Shown one piece after another: positions 8,775-16,924 of a DNA stretch of 64,000 nucleotides (positions are counted from its first letter, which is position 1; every line of letters starts with the position of its first letter). The position numbers and the translations under genes were made by a program. Under the pieces are notes generated by a model that had not been told where the DNA came from, made no database searches, and saw only the letters and a program-made list of their open reading frames with translations. This stretch comes from Aeromicrobium phragmitis (GTDB taxonomy: Bacteria > Actinomycetota > Actinomycetes > Propionibacteriales > Nocardioidaceae), in the NCBI RefSeq assembly GCF_003674095.1, contig NZ_RDBF01000011.1, forward strand, positions 1-64,000, in the 5' to 3' direction.

Positions 8775-8847
8775 TACCCCCTACGGGATTCGAACCCGCG
8801 CTACCGCCTTGAAAGGGCGGCGTCCTAGGCCGCTAGACGAAGGGGGC
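8775..8847 (-). tRNA. tRNA-Glu (anticodon TTC)
   Basis: Minus-strand cloverleaf of 73 nt: it starts GCCCCCTTCGTCTAG, has a CTTTCAA anticodon loop (TTC), T-arm GGTTCGAATCC, and closing strand AGGGGGT plus discriminator A. CCA is not encoded, unlike tRNA-Asp at 173. In many actinobacteria Glu and Asp tRNAs are adjacent; here they are about 8.5 kb apart on the same strand. Confidence 0.96.
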
Positions 8848-8925
8848 CGGACCCCGCCAGCATAGTGGGTCGTGCCCGCGCGTGGGTCACCTGCCCGGCT
8901 GTGGGGAGTGCGGCAGACTGGGCAC

Positions 8926-9276
8926 GTGATCGAGATGAGCGAGGACCGCTTCGAGGAACTCTGTGTCCTCGCGCTGGATCAGGTGCCCGCGCAGCTGGCC
9001 GCCTTGCTCGACAATGTCGTGCTCTTCATCGAGGACGACGCCCCCGCGGAGGACCCGCACTTGCTGGGCCTCTACGACGGCGTGCCGCTGACCGAGCGCG
9101 ACGCGCACTACGGCGGCACTCTTCCCGACCGCATCACGATCTTCCGCCGCCCGCTGCTGGCGATCTGCGACACCGAGGAGGACGTGGTCGAGGAGGTCCG
9201 GATCACCGTCGTGCACGAGATCGCCCACTTCTTCGGCATCGACGACGCCCGCCTCCACGAGCTCGGCTATGCGTGA
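8926..9276 (+). CDS. Minimal zincin metallopeptidase family protein
   Basis: A 116-residue protein of the minimal MMP-like zinc protease family (formerly DUF1025). The zinc motif HEIAHFFGID is at 97-106, giving His97, His101 and Asp106 as ligands and Glu98 as catalyst; the substrate is not established in this family. A CAGACT box six bases before the GTG at 8926 favours that start and a leaderless mRNA; ATG at 8935 is the alternative. The 3' end overlaps the pirin gene by eight bases. Confidence 0.8.
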   Translation: MIEMSEDRFEELCVLALDQVPAQLAALLDNVVLFIEDDAPAEDPHLLGLYDGVPLTERDAHYGGTLPDRITIFRRPLLAICDTEEDVVEEVRITVVHEIAHFFGIDDARLHELGYA

Positions 9277-9922
9277 ACTCCGCCGCGCCGATCAGCGCTT
9301 CCGGACCGAGGGAGACGGCACGACGACGTTCCACTCGTTCTCCTACGGCGCCCACTACGACGCCGGCAACATCAGCTTCGGTCCGATCGTGGCGATCAAC
9401 ACCGAGCACATCGAGCCGGGAGCGGGGTACGACGCTCACCGGCACAGCGACGTCGAGATCGTCACGTGGGTGCTGGACGGGTTGCTCGCGCACGAGGACT
9501 CGACGGGCGCGGGCGGCGAGATTCCTCCGGGCCTGGCGCAGCGACTGAGCGCGGGCGCCGGGGTGAGCCACACCGAGCGCAATGCCTCCGATACCGAGGG
9601 GCTCACGTTCGTCCAGATGATGTTGCGCAGTGAGAACGAGGGCGATCCTGAGTATGCGCAGGTCGAGGTGGGTGCCGTCATCGCCGGTGTGTACCGAAGC
9701 GTCGACGTGCACGCGCCCGCCGAACTGCGCGTCGCGGTGCTTGCGGCCGGCGACGTCGTCGAGGTGCCGGCCGCGCCGCGAACGCTGCTGCACGTGACGC
9801 GAGGCCGGCTGCGGCTGGGCGAGGACCTGCTCGGTCCCGGCGATGAGCTGCGCACCGATGAACTCGTCGGGACGCTGACCGCCGACGAGCCGTCCGAGGC
9901 GCTCATCTGGCTCCTGCGCTGA
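9269..9922 (+). CDS. Pirin family bicupin
   Basis: A 217-residue protein with two cupin-like barrels. The N-terminal metal site motif is visible as AHRHSDVEIVTWVLDG (residues about 55-70) with a second histidine cluster GVSHTERN near 110. Pirins bind Fe or related metals; bacterial members include a quercetinase (YhhI/YhaK type) and redox sensors, so the exact role is open. It overlaps the metallopeptidase gene by eight bases, which implies co-translation, though the functional link is unknown. Confidence 0.82.
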   Translation: MRELRRADQRFRTEGDGTTTFHSFSYGAHYDAGNISFGPIVAINTEHIEPGAGYDAHRHSDVEIVTWVLDGLLAHEDSTGAGGEIPPGLAQRLSAGAGVSHTERNASDTEGLTFVQMMLRSENEGDPEYAQVEVGAVIAGVYRSVDVHAPAELRVAVLAAGDVVEVPAAPRTLLHVTRGRLRLGEDLLGPGDELRTDELVGTLTADEPSEALIWLLR

Positions 9923-9947
9923 GGGCGCCGAGTGGTGATCATTCGTT

Positions 9948-10008
9948 CGCGAGTGGTGCCAGTTCGTCACCGATCGGGCGACTCGAGCGCGAATCCGCGC
10001 CACTCGCG
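9948..10008. repeat. Intergenic palindrome with GAGTGG arms
   Basis: Arm CGCGAGTGGTGC (9948-9959) pairs with GCGCCACTCGCG (9997-10008) at 11 of 12 positions across a 37-base loop. A further GAGTGGTG copy is at 9930-9937. It lies in the gap between the pirin gene and the fatty-acid pair and has no T-tract. It could act as a terminator or be a REP-like element. Confidence 0.5.
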
Positions 10009-10115
10009 GAGGTGGGCGCGCGGGTGGCGCGGAGGTTATTCCTGGTCGTGCGGTCATCCTTCTCACGTGCCCCATGGCTGGACAGGCGACAGAGGCGGAG
10101 GGATAACCTGCACTT

Positions 10116-11474
10116 ATGCAGGGGTGGGAACAACATCGCCGAGCCGTCGAGGCGCTCCGCGCCTCCTATCGCCGGATCGCTCCCGGCGCGCCAGTCCGCC
10201 TGGCCAAACACACCTCCAATCTGTTCCGGCCCCGCGCGGAGTCGACCGGTCCCGGTCTGGACGTCAGCGGACTGGACGGGGTCATCGCCCTCGATCCCGA
10301 GGCCGGCACCGCCGACGTTCAGGGGATGTGCACGTACGAGCGGCTGGTCGACGAGACGTTGCCGCACGGTTTCATCCCGACGGTCGTCCCGCAGCTTCGC
10401 ACCATCACGCTCGGCGGTGCTGTCACGGGTCTGGGCATCGAGTCCACGTCGCTGCGCAATGGGTTGCCGCACGAGGCCGTGCTAGAGATGGACATCCTCA
10501 CCGGCTCCGGTGATCTCGTCACCGCCACGCCCGACAACGAGCACGCCGAGCTGTTCGACGCGTTCCCCAACTCCTACGGCAGTCTCGGTTACGCCGTGCG
10601 CCTGCGTATCCGCCTGGAGCAGGTGCCGCGTTTCGTCGCGCTGCGCCACGTCCGCGCCAACGGGGCGACCGAGGCCGCGAAGATCATCGAGGAGGTGGCC
10701 GACGGCGCGACGTACGACGGCCAGCGGGTCGACGCGATCGACGGAACCGCCTTCACTCCCGACGAGATCTACCTGACCCTGGCCACGTTCACCGACACGC
10801 CGGGTCCGACCAGCGACTACGCGGGACAGCAGATCTACTTCCGCTCCATCCGCGAGCGGCGCAGCGACCGCCTGACGATGCACGATTACTTGTGGCGCTG
10901 GGACACCGACTGGTTCTGGTGCTCCGGCGCGTTCGGGGCACAGCACCCGCTCGTGCGCAGGGTGTGGCCGCGGCGTTGGCGCCGCAGCGACGTCTATCAC
11001 AAGCTCGTCGGCCTCGACGCGAAGTACGGCGCGAGCAGGATCCTCGACCGCATCAAGGGCGTCTCCGGCCGCGAGAAGGTCATCCAGGACATCGAGGTGC
11101 CGCTGGAGCAGCTGGGCGACTTCCTCGAGTGGTTCGATGCCGAGGTCGGCATGCGTCCGGTGTGGCTGTGCCCGCTGCGGACGACCCGGGCCTGGCCCAC
11201 CTACCCCCTCGAACCCGGACGGCTGTACGTCAACGCCGGCTTCTGGGGAACGGTGGTGGTTCCGGCCGACAACCCGCCCGGAGCCGTCAACCGCCGGATC
11301 GAAGAGGCGGTCCACCGCCTCGGCGGCCACAAATCCCTCTACTCCGAGGCCTTCTACGACCGGTTCACCTTCGACTCGCTCTACGACACCGCCCGCCTCG
11401 ATCGTCTGCGCCAGCAGTACGACCCCGACGAGCGTCTCAACACCCTGTACGACAAGGCAGTGAGGAACTCATGA
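10116..11474 (+). CDS. tmsA: FAD-dependent reductase for 10-methyl fatty acid synthesis
   Basis: A 452-residue FAD-binding oxidoreductase of the FAD_binding_4 / DHCR24-like type, with the N-terminal flavin domain segments VIALDPEAGTADVQGMCTY and TLGGAVTGLGIES at about residues 60-115. It overlaps by four bases the methyltransferase gene. Families in the same arrangement (TmsA/BfaA as I recall; Rv0449c in M. tuberculosis) reduce the 10-methylene group made by the methyltransferase to a 10-methyl group, giving tuberculostearic acid. Start ATG 10116 has a TAACCT box six bases upstream, again leaderless. The role rests mainly on the pairing. Confidence 0.78.
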   Translation: MQGWEQHRRAVEALRASYRRIAPGAPVRLAKHTSNLFRPRAESTGPGLDVSGLDGVIALDPEAGTADVQGMCTYERLVDETLPHGFIPTVVPQLRTITLGGAVTGLGIESTSLRNGLPHEAVLEMDILTGSGDLVTATPDNEHAELFDAFPNSYGSLGYAVRLRIRLEQVPRFVALRHVRANGATEAAKIIEEVADGATYDGQRVDAIDGTAFTPDEIYLTLATFTDTPGPTSDYAGQQIYFRSIRERRSDRLTMHDYLWRWDTDWFWCSGAFGAQHPLVRRVWPRRWRRSDVYHKLVGLDAKYGASRILDRIKGVSGREKVIQDIEVPLEQLGDFLEWFDAEVGMRPVWLCPLRTTRAWPTYPLEPGRLYVNAGFWGTVVVPADNPPGAVNRRIEEAVHRLGGHKSLYSEAFYDRFTFDSLYDTARLDRLRQQYDPDERLNTLYDKAVRNS

Positions 11475-12757
11475 CGATCGACTCCCACACCAAGCTCTCC
11501 ATCGCCGATGCGCTCGGGCGGCTCATGAAGGGCGGCCTGCCCTTCCGGTTCGAGGCGTACGACGGCAGCGTCGGGGGGCCGGAGGACTCGCCGATCACGG
11601 TCCGGCTGGTGAACGAGCGCGGGCTGTCCTACCTCATGACCGCACCGGGCGACCTCGGTTTCGCCCGTGCGTACGTGGCCGGAGACCTGCAGGTCGACGG
11701 CGTCCATCCAGGCAATCCGTACGAGGCCATGGCGCTCATCCTCAGCCAGCTGCGCTTCAAGGTGCCGTCGGCCGCGGAGATGCTGCAGGTGCTGCGCAGT
11801 CTCGGGCTCGAGCACCTCAAGCCGCCGCCACCGCCGGCCGAGGAGCACCTGCCGAAGTGGCGCCGTGCGCTGGAAGGCTTGCGCCATCACAAGAATCGCG
11901 ACGCGACGGCCATCCAGCATCACTACGACGTCTCGAACCGGTTCTACGAGCTCGTGCTGGGTCCGTCGATGACCTACACCTGCGCCCTGTTCCCGGCGGC
12001 CGAGGCGACGCTGGAGGAGGCGCAGTACGCCAAGTACGACCTCATCTGCCGCAAGCTCGACCTCAAGCCCGGTGACCGTCTGCTCGACCTCGGGTGCGGC
12101 TGGGGCGGCATGGTCCGCCATGCCGCGAAGCACTACGGCGTCAAGGCCCTCGGCGTCACCTTGTCGCGCGAGCAGGCCGACTGGGCGCAGAAGGCCATCG
12201 TGGACGAGGGGCTCGCCGACCTCGCGGAGGTGCGCCACAGCGACTACCGCGATCTCACCGAGACGGGCTTCGACGCCATCAGTTCGATCGGGCTCACCGA
12301 GCACATCGGCGTGCGCAACTACCCGGACTACTTCCGCTTCGCCTACGACCATCTGCGCGATGGCGGCCGCATGCTCAACCACTGCATCACGCGGCCCGAC
12401 AACGTCTCGCGGGCCACCGCGGGCGCGTTCATCGACCGGTACGTCTTCCCCGACGGCGAGCTCACCGGCGTCGGTCGCATCACCGTCGCGATGCAGGACG
12501 CGGGACTGGAGGTGCGGCACGCGGAGAACTTGCGCGAGCACTACGCGCTGACCCTCAAGGGCTGGTGCGAGAACCTCGAGGCGAACTGGGACGAGGCGCT
12601 CAAGGAGGTCACCCTCGGTCGCGCCAAGGTGTGGGGTCTGTACATGGCCGGCTCCCGGCTGGCGTTCGAGCGCAACGAGATCGAGTTGCACCACGTGCTG
12701 GGCGTCAAGGCCGGGCCGGACGGCAACGCTCACTACCCGTTGCGCGTCGACTTCTGA
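11471..12757 (+). CDS. tmsB: SAM-dependent fatty acyl methyltransferase (UfaA1/CFA synthase family)
   Basis: A 428-residue cyclopropane-fatty-acid-synthase-type enzyme. The SAM-binding motif LDLGCGWGG is at 205-213, preceded by the family signature HHYDVSNRFYELVLGPSMTYTC (from residue 150) and followed by SSIGLTEHIG. It should methylate oleoyl chains of membrane phospholipid at carbon 10 to give a methylene intermediate; the upstream flavoenzyme then reduces it. A pure cyclopropane synthase is the alternative, made less likely by the coupled reductase. 10-methyl C18:0 is a common membrane lipid marker in Nocardioidaceae. Confidence 0.82.
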   Translation: MTIDSHTKLSIADALGRLMKGGLPFRFEAYDGSVGGPEDSPITVRLVNERGLSYLMTAPGDLGFARAYVAGDLQVDGVHPGNPYEAMALILSQLRFKVPSAAEMLQVLRSLGLEHLKPPPPPAEEHLPKWRRALEGLRHHKNRDATAIQHHYDVSNRFYELVLGPSMTYTCALFPAAEATLEEAQYAKYDLICRKLDLKPGDRLLDLGCGWGGMVRHAAKHYGVKALGVTLSREQADWAQKAIVDEGLADLAEVRHSDYRDLTETGFDAISSIGLTEHIGVRNYPDYFRFAYDHLRDGGRMLNHCITRPDNVSRATAGAFIDRYVFPDGELTGVGRITVAMQDAGLEVRHAENLREHYALTLKGWCENLEANWDEALKEVTLGRAKVWGLYMAGSRLAFERNEIELHHVLGVKAGPDGNAHYPLRVDF

Positions 12758-12832
12758 GCCCGCCCGGCCGTCGGATCGACGAGGCGCCGCCCGAGGGGAT
12801 GGGTTGTCGGGCGCTCCGGGTAGGTTCGACCC

Positions 12833-13621
12833 GTGCGTATTGCGACCTGGAACGTCAACTCGATCCGGAGCCGTATCGATCGCGTGCTCGCCTTCCTGGA
12901 GCGCCACGAGGTCGATGTCCTGGCCTTGCAGGAGACGAAGTGCCGCGAGGACCAGTTCCCGGCGCTGGAGCTCTCCTCGATGGGGTACGAGTTCGCGCAT
13001 TTCGGCATGAACCAGTGGAACGGTGTGGCGATCGCGTCGCGCGTGGGTCTGGAGGACGTCGCCACACAGTTCGCCGACGACCAGCCGCAGTTCGGCGAGG
13101 TGCTCGAGCCGCGGGCGATCGGCGCGACCTGCGGATCGGTGCGCATGTGGAGCCTGTACGTCCCCAACGGCCGGGAGCTGGATCACGAGCACTACGTCTA
13201 CAAGCTCCAGTGGCTCGAGCGGTTGCGGGCGGCCGGCGAGGCCTGGCTGGTCGACGACCCCACGGCGCAGGTCGCGCTCACCGGAGACTGGAACATCGCT
13301 CCGCAGGATGACGACGTGTGGGACATCGACGTCTTCGCCGGTAAGACCCACGTGTCGCCGGCCGAGCGCGCGGCGTTCAACGCGATCGTCGAGAGCGGGT
13401 ATGCCGATGTGGTCCGCCCCCACACGCCCGGTCCCGGGGTCTACACGTACTGGGACTACCAACAGCTGAGCTTCCCCAAGCGCAAGGGCATGCGCATCGA
13501 CTTCATCCTCGGATCGCCGGCACTCGCCGCGCGGGTCACCGGTGCGTTCATCGACCGTGAGGAGCGCAAGGGCAAGGGCGCGAGCGATCACGCACCCGTC
13601 GTGGTCGACCTCGCCGACTGA
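12833..13621 (+). CDS. xthA: Exodeoxyribonuclease III
   Basis: A 262-residue EEP-fold nuclease: ATWNVNSIRSR at the start, QETK (catalytic Glu) near residue 35, GDWNIAPQDDDVWD (Asn/Asp) in the middle and SDHAPVVVDL (catalytic Asp-His) at the end. It acts as an AP endonuclease and 3'-5' exonuclease in base excision repair. GTG 12833 is preceded at six bases by TAGGTT (12821-12826), which indicates a leaderless transcript. The gene ends four bases from the convergent mrpG. Confidence 0.93.
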   Translation: MRIATWNVNSIRSRIDRVLAFLERHEVDVLALQETKCREDQFPALELSSMGYEFAHFGMNQWNGVAIASRVGLEDVATQFADDQPQFGEVLEPRAIGATCGSVRMWSLYVPNGRELDHEHYVYKLQWLERLRAAGEAWLVDDPTAQVALTGDWNIAPQDDDVWDIDVFAGKTHVSPAERAAFNAIVESGYADVVRPHTPGPGVYTYWDYQQLSFPKRKGMRIDFILGSPALAARVTGAFIDREERKGKGASDHAPVVVDLAD

Positions 13622-13625
13622 GCCG

Positions 13626-13961
13626 TCAAGGCTGCTCGCCGCGTTCGGCGGGGGTCTCCACGGTGGCGAGCCGGTCCTTGTCGACCAGCGCCGTCCGGAA
13701 CGCGGCACGTCCCACCATGTGCGCGGAGACCGGGGCGGTGAGGAGCTGGAAGAGCGCGACCACCACGATGATGGTCAGATCGCCGAGGTCCTCGGCCTGC
13801 AGCCCGAGGCCGGCGAGGATCAAGAGCAGTCCGAGCGTCTGAGGCTTGGTCGCCGCGTGCATCCGCGACAGCAGTTCGGGAAACCGCACGATGCCGATCG
13901 CCGCCACCAGCGCGAACGAGGAACCGAGGATGAGCAGGGCGCCGGAGAGCACGTCGATCAC
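13626..13961 (-). CDS. mrpG: Na+/H+ antiporter subunit G
   Basis: A 111-residue membrane protein with about three hydrophobic helices and the MnhG/PhaG family segment GIVRFPELLSRMHAATKPQTLG. It is the last gene of the Mrp operon, overlapping mrpF by four bases, with a GTG start. It is a small subunit of the hetero-oligomeric secondary antiporter needed for assembly and Na+ or K+ export. Length matches the family. Confidence 0.9.
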   Translation of the reverse strand: MIDVLSGALLILGSSFALVAAIGIVRFPELLSRMHAATKPQTLGLLLILAGLGLQAEDLGDLTIIVVVALFQLLTAPVSAHMVGRAAFRTALVDKDRLATVETPAERGEQP

Positions 13962-14293
13962 ACCTCACCACCTCGCCGGATGTCGTCCTCGCGCTGCTGT
14001 TCCTCGGGCACCTTCGCGCGGGTCGCGGCGATCTTGTCCGTGTCCGGTGCCGCGTACCGGGCGATGCTGATCGACCCGAGGAATGCGACGAGGGAGAGCG
14101 CCACCAGGACGGGCAGTGTGGTGCGGTGGCCGTTGACGGCCGCCTCCACGCCGATGACGCCCACGCTGGCCGCCACGAACACGTCGGCGGCGACCGTGCG
14201 GTCGAGCATCGTGGGCCCGCGGACGATGCGGACCATGCAGAGCACGCCGGTCACCCCGAGGATGACAGCGCACGTGATGCCGACGATCGTCAT
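13958..14293 (-). CDS. mrpF: Na+/H+ antiporter subunit F
   Basis: A 111-residue protein with three hydrophobic helices and the MrpF core VRGPTMLDRTVAADV near residue 25. The charged C-terminal tail (about 30 residues) is longer than in Bacillus MrpF. ATG 14293 overlaps the mrpE stop by four bases. An upstream extension of the frame lies inside mrpE and was not used. Confidence 0.9.
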   Translation of the reverse strand: MTIVGITCAVILGVTGVLCMVRIVRGPTMLDRTVAADVFVAASVGVIGVEAAVNGHRTTLPVLVALSLVAFLGSISIARYAAPDTDKIAATRAKVPEEQQREDDIRRGGEV

Positions 14294-14829
14294 GCGCTCA
14301 CGTCCTCTCGCAGTAGGGCGGTGCTGGCTTCGAGCTCGTCGCGAGAACCGAAGGCGGCGATGACCCGGTGCTCCTGTGCTCGTGCCTTGCGCCGCGCGGT
14401 GTCGACGCGCCTCGGGGTCGACCCGTCGAGCACATGCAGCCACATACGGCCGTTGTCAGCGTCGAGCTCGATGAGCAGGGAGCCCGGGACGAGCGACACG
14501 AATTCCCCGGTCAGCACCTGTAACAGGTCCGAACGACTCACCAGATGCACCTCGATGACGGCGCTCTTGGGCGGAGCGCCGGGCCGGATCGCCGTCCAGG
14601 CCACCTGGAAACTCGCCACCACGAGGTCGTAGAGGAAGCGGCCGAAGAGCACGAGCAGCCCCAGCGGCCGCACCGTGCCGACCAGGTTGACCGGCGGGAA
14701 GGGGAAGACCACCACCACCAGGGTCGAGATGAGCAGGCCCCCGACGATGTTGAGCGGGGTGACCTCGCCCCACAGCATGGCCCAGACGATGGTGAGCGCG
14801 AGGATCACCGGGACGCGTACGACGTTCAT
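14290..14829 (-). CDS. mrpE: Na+/H+ antiporter subunit E
   Basis: A 179-residue protein: two N-terminal membrane helices (LTIVWAMLWG and GLLISTLVVVVFPF) followed by a cytoplasmic domain with the MrpE segment LYDLVVASFQVAW and VSLVPGSLLIELD. It is part of the Mrp complex. ATG 14829 overlaps the mrpD stop by four bases. Charged residues dominate the last 50 positions. Confidence 0.9.
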   Translation of the reverse strand: MNVVRVPVILALTIVWAMLWGEVTPLNIVGGLLISTLVVVVFPFPPVNLVGTVRPLGLLVLFGRFLYDLVVASFQVAWTAIRPGAPPKSAVIEVHLVSRSDLLQVLTGEFVSLVPGSLLIELDADNGRMWLHVLDGSTPRRVDTARRKARAQEHRVIAAFGSRDELEASTALLREDVSA

Positions 14830-16439
14830 CGGTCCAGCACCGCCTCGATATAGGGCTGGCGATCCAGCAGTTCGACCGCTGCGCGCTGCGCGTAGCTCAT
14901 GAGCGGACCGGCGAAGACGGTCAGCGTGACCGTCACGAAGGCGAGGAAGAGCGTCGGACCGGCCATGCCGCGCGGCAGCCGCTTCTCCTCGCGTTGGTCC
15001 GCCCACGCGGTCGTCCGCTGCGTCTTGGTCCCGACGCCGCGCGTACCGTGCAGGGAGCCGGCGGGCGTCCAGGGTCCGGTATCGACCTGCGAGACGTCGG
15101 GAGCGTCCTCACCCTTGGGTTGCCAGAACGCGCGGTTCCAGATCTTCGCGATCGCGTAGAGCGTCAGCAGGCTGGTCACGACGGCGGCGACGACGCCGAG
15201 GGTGGCGAGCCCCGCCTCGTCCTCGATCCCCGCTTCCATCAGCGCGAGCTTGCCGAGGAAGCCCGAGAAGGGGGGAATGCCGGCGAGATTGATCGCCGGG
15301 ACGAAGAACATGATCGACAGGATCGGCGCGAGTCGCGCCAGGCCACCGAGCCGATCGAGGTTGGTGGTTCCCGAGCGGTACTCGATCAGTCCGGCCACCA
15401 GGAACAGCGTGGTCTGCACCGTGATGTGGTGCGCGATGTAGAAGACCGCGCCCGTGATGCCGAGTTCGGTGCCCATCGCGATGCCGAACAGCATGTAGCC
15501 GATGTGGCTGACGAGGGTGAAGGAGAGGACACGTTTGACGTCCGATTGCGCGACGGCGCCCAGGATGCCGACGACCATCGTGAGGATCGCGGCCCACAGC
15601 AGCAGCGTCCGCAGGTTGTCGCCGGGGAACAGGAGCGTCTGCGTGCGCAAGATCGCGTAGATGCCGACCTTCGTGAGCAATCCGGCGAAGACCGCGGTGA
15701 CAGGCGCCGGTGCGGTGGGGTACGAGTCGGGAAGCCACGCGTAGAGCGGGAAGACGGCTGCCTTGACCGCGAACGTCAGCAGCAGCATCAGCTGGAGCAC
15801 CGTGGTGATCCCCGGCGGCAGTTCGGCGAACCGGCTCGCCAGCTGCGCGAAGTTGACCGTGCCGGTCGCCGCGTAGACGGCGCCGATCGACATGAGGAAC
15901 AGCACCGAGGAGATCAGGCTGACGATGATGTAGATCGTGCCCGACCGGACGCGGGCGTTCGTGCCGCCGAGCGTGATGAGCACGTACGACGACGCCAGCA
16001 AGATCTCGAACCCGACGAACAGGTTGAACAGATCGGCGGACAAGAACGCATTGGAAACACCGGCGCTCAGCACGAGGAACGTCGGGTAGAAGACCGACAA
16101 CGGCGTCTTGCGTCCGAACTCCACGACACCCTGACCGATTGAGTACAGCAGGACGCACAAGGTGACGATCGTCGAGACGATCAGCATGAGCGAGCTGAAC
16201 CGGTCGGCGACCAGGCTGATGCCGAGTTCGGCCGGCCAGCCGCCGACGTTGAAGGTCTGGGGTCCGTGGGTGTCGGCGCGGTACAGCAGAACGCCCGCGG
16301 CAGCGACCACGAGCCCGAGCGCCACGATGCTGACGATGCGCTGGACCGCGGCCGAGCGCCCCGCAGCCAGGCACAGCCCGGCACCCAGCAGCGGGATGAT
16401 GACGGGCGCGAGGACCAGCTGTTCGACGATGTGGTTCAT
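14826..16439 (-). CDS. mrpD: Na+/H+ antiporter subunit D
   Basis: A 537-residue proton-pumping-type membrane protein related to NuoM/NuoN, with about fourteen helices. The conserved transmembrane glutamate region and lysine are in AVKAAVFPLYAWLPDSYPTAP (near 225-245) and HHITVQTTLFLVAGLIEY near 345. A hydrophilic insertion of roughly 80 residues (GEDAPDVSQVDTGPW onward) sits before the last helix, longer than in Bacillus MrpD. It overlaps mrpC and mrpE by four bases each. Confidence 0.92.
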   Translation of the reverse strand: MNHIVEQLVLAPVIIPLLGAGLCLAAGRSAAVQRIVSIVALGLVVAAAGVLLYRADTHGPQTFNVGGWPAELGISLVADRFSSLMLIVSTIVTLCVLLYSIGQGVVEFGRKTPLSVFYPTFLVLSAGVSNAFLSADLFNLFVGFEILLASSYVLITLGGTNARVRSGTIYIIVSLISSVLFLMSIGAVYAATGTVNFAQLASRFAELPPGITTVLQLMLLLTFAVKAAVFPLYAWLPDSYPTAPAPVTAVFAGLLTKVGIYAILRTQTLLFPGDNLRTLLLWAAILTMVVGILGAVAQSDVKRVLSFTLVSHIGYMLFGIAMGTELGITGAVFYIAHHITVQTTLFLVAGLIEYRSGTTNLDRLGGLARLAPILSIMFFVPAINLAGIPPFSGFLGKLALMEAGIEDEAGLATLGVVAAVVTSLLTLYAIAKIWNRAFWQPKGEDAPDVSQVDTGPWTPAGSLHGTRGVGTKTQRTTAWADQREEKRLPRGMAGPTLFLAFVTVTLTVFAGPLMSYAQRAAVELLDRQPYIEAVLDR

Positions 16440-16924
16440 CGGCGGCGCTCCTCGCCCACGCTGGTCTCCGCGTCCGCGGCCACACCGACGTCGTCGTTGT
16501 CGAGGTAGTCCTCGTCCGGCAGCGCCTCATCCGGGAGCGCTTCATCGAAGGTCGTCGACACCTCGTCGCGCTCCGCCCGCCGACGGATGAAGTCGTCCTC
16601 GAGGTCGTCTTGCACGTCGTCGGTCCCGGTGAGCTGGTACGCCCGGTAGGCCAGCGCGAGTCCGAACGCGGTGACGCCGAGGGTGATGACGATCGCGGTG
16701 AGCGCCATCGCCTGGGGGAGCGGATCGCTCATCGGCCCCTCACCCACGTCGATCAGCGGTGCGCGTCCGGCCGGCCCGGAGGCGACGAGGAACAGCACGT
16801 TGAGACCGTTGCCGATGAGCACGAACCCGACGAGGATGCGCGTCAGGCTGCGCTCCAGGACGAGGATCACGCCGGAGCCGACCATCACGCCGACCACGAT
16901 CACCAGAATGAGATTGGGGCTCAT
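16436..16924 (-). CDS. mrpC: Na+/H+ antiporter subunit C
   Basis: A 162-residue NuoK-like subunit with three membrane helices in the first 100 residues (GSGVILVLERSLTRILVGFVLIGNG, then ALTAIVITLGVTAFGLAL) and an acidic C-terminal tail of about 55 residues containing the near-repeat DEALPDEALPDED. The tail is absent from Bacillus MrpC (about 113 residues) but actinobacterial forms are often longer. Overlaps mrpA and mrpD by four bases. Confidence 0.9.
   Translation of the reverse strand: MSPNLILVIVVGVMVGSGVILVLERSLTRILVGFVLIGNGLNVLFLVASGPAGRAPLIDVGEGPMSDPLPQAMALTAIVITLGVTAFGLALAYRAYQLTGTDDVQDDLEDDFIRRRAERDEVSTTFDEALPDEALPDEDYLDNDDVGVAADAETSVGEERRR

Noticed and set aside
10892..11470. Apparent N-terminal extension of the methyltransferase
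   Set aside because: This part of the frame overlaps the FAD reductase in another frame and has Arg/Pro-rich shadow composition; the ATG at 11471 overlaps the previous stop, as in an ordinary operon.
11381..13708. 775-codon minus-strand open frame across the methyltransferase and exoIII genes
   Set aside because: Antisense shadow of two well-supported plus-strand genes; the product is Arg/Val/Asp-rich with no domain.
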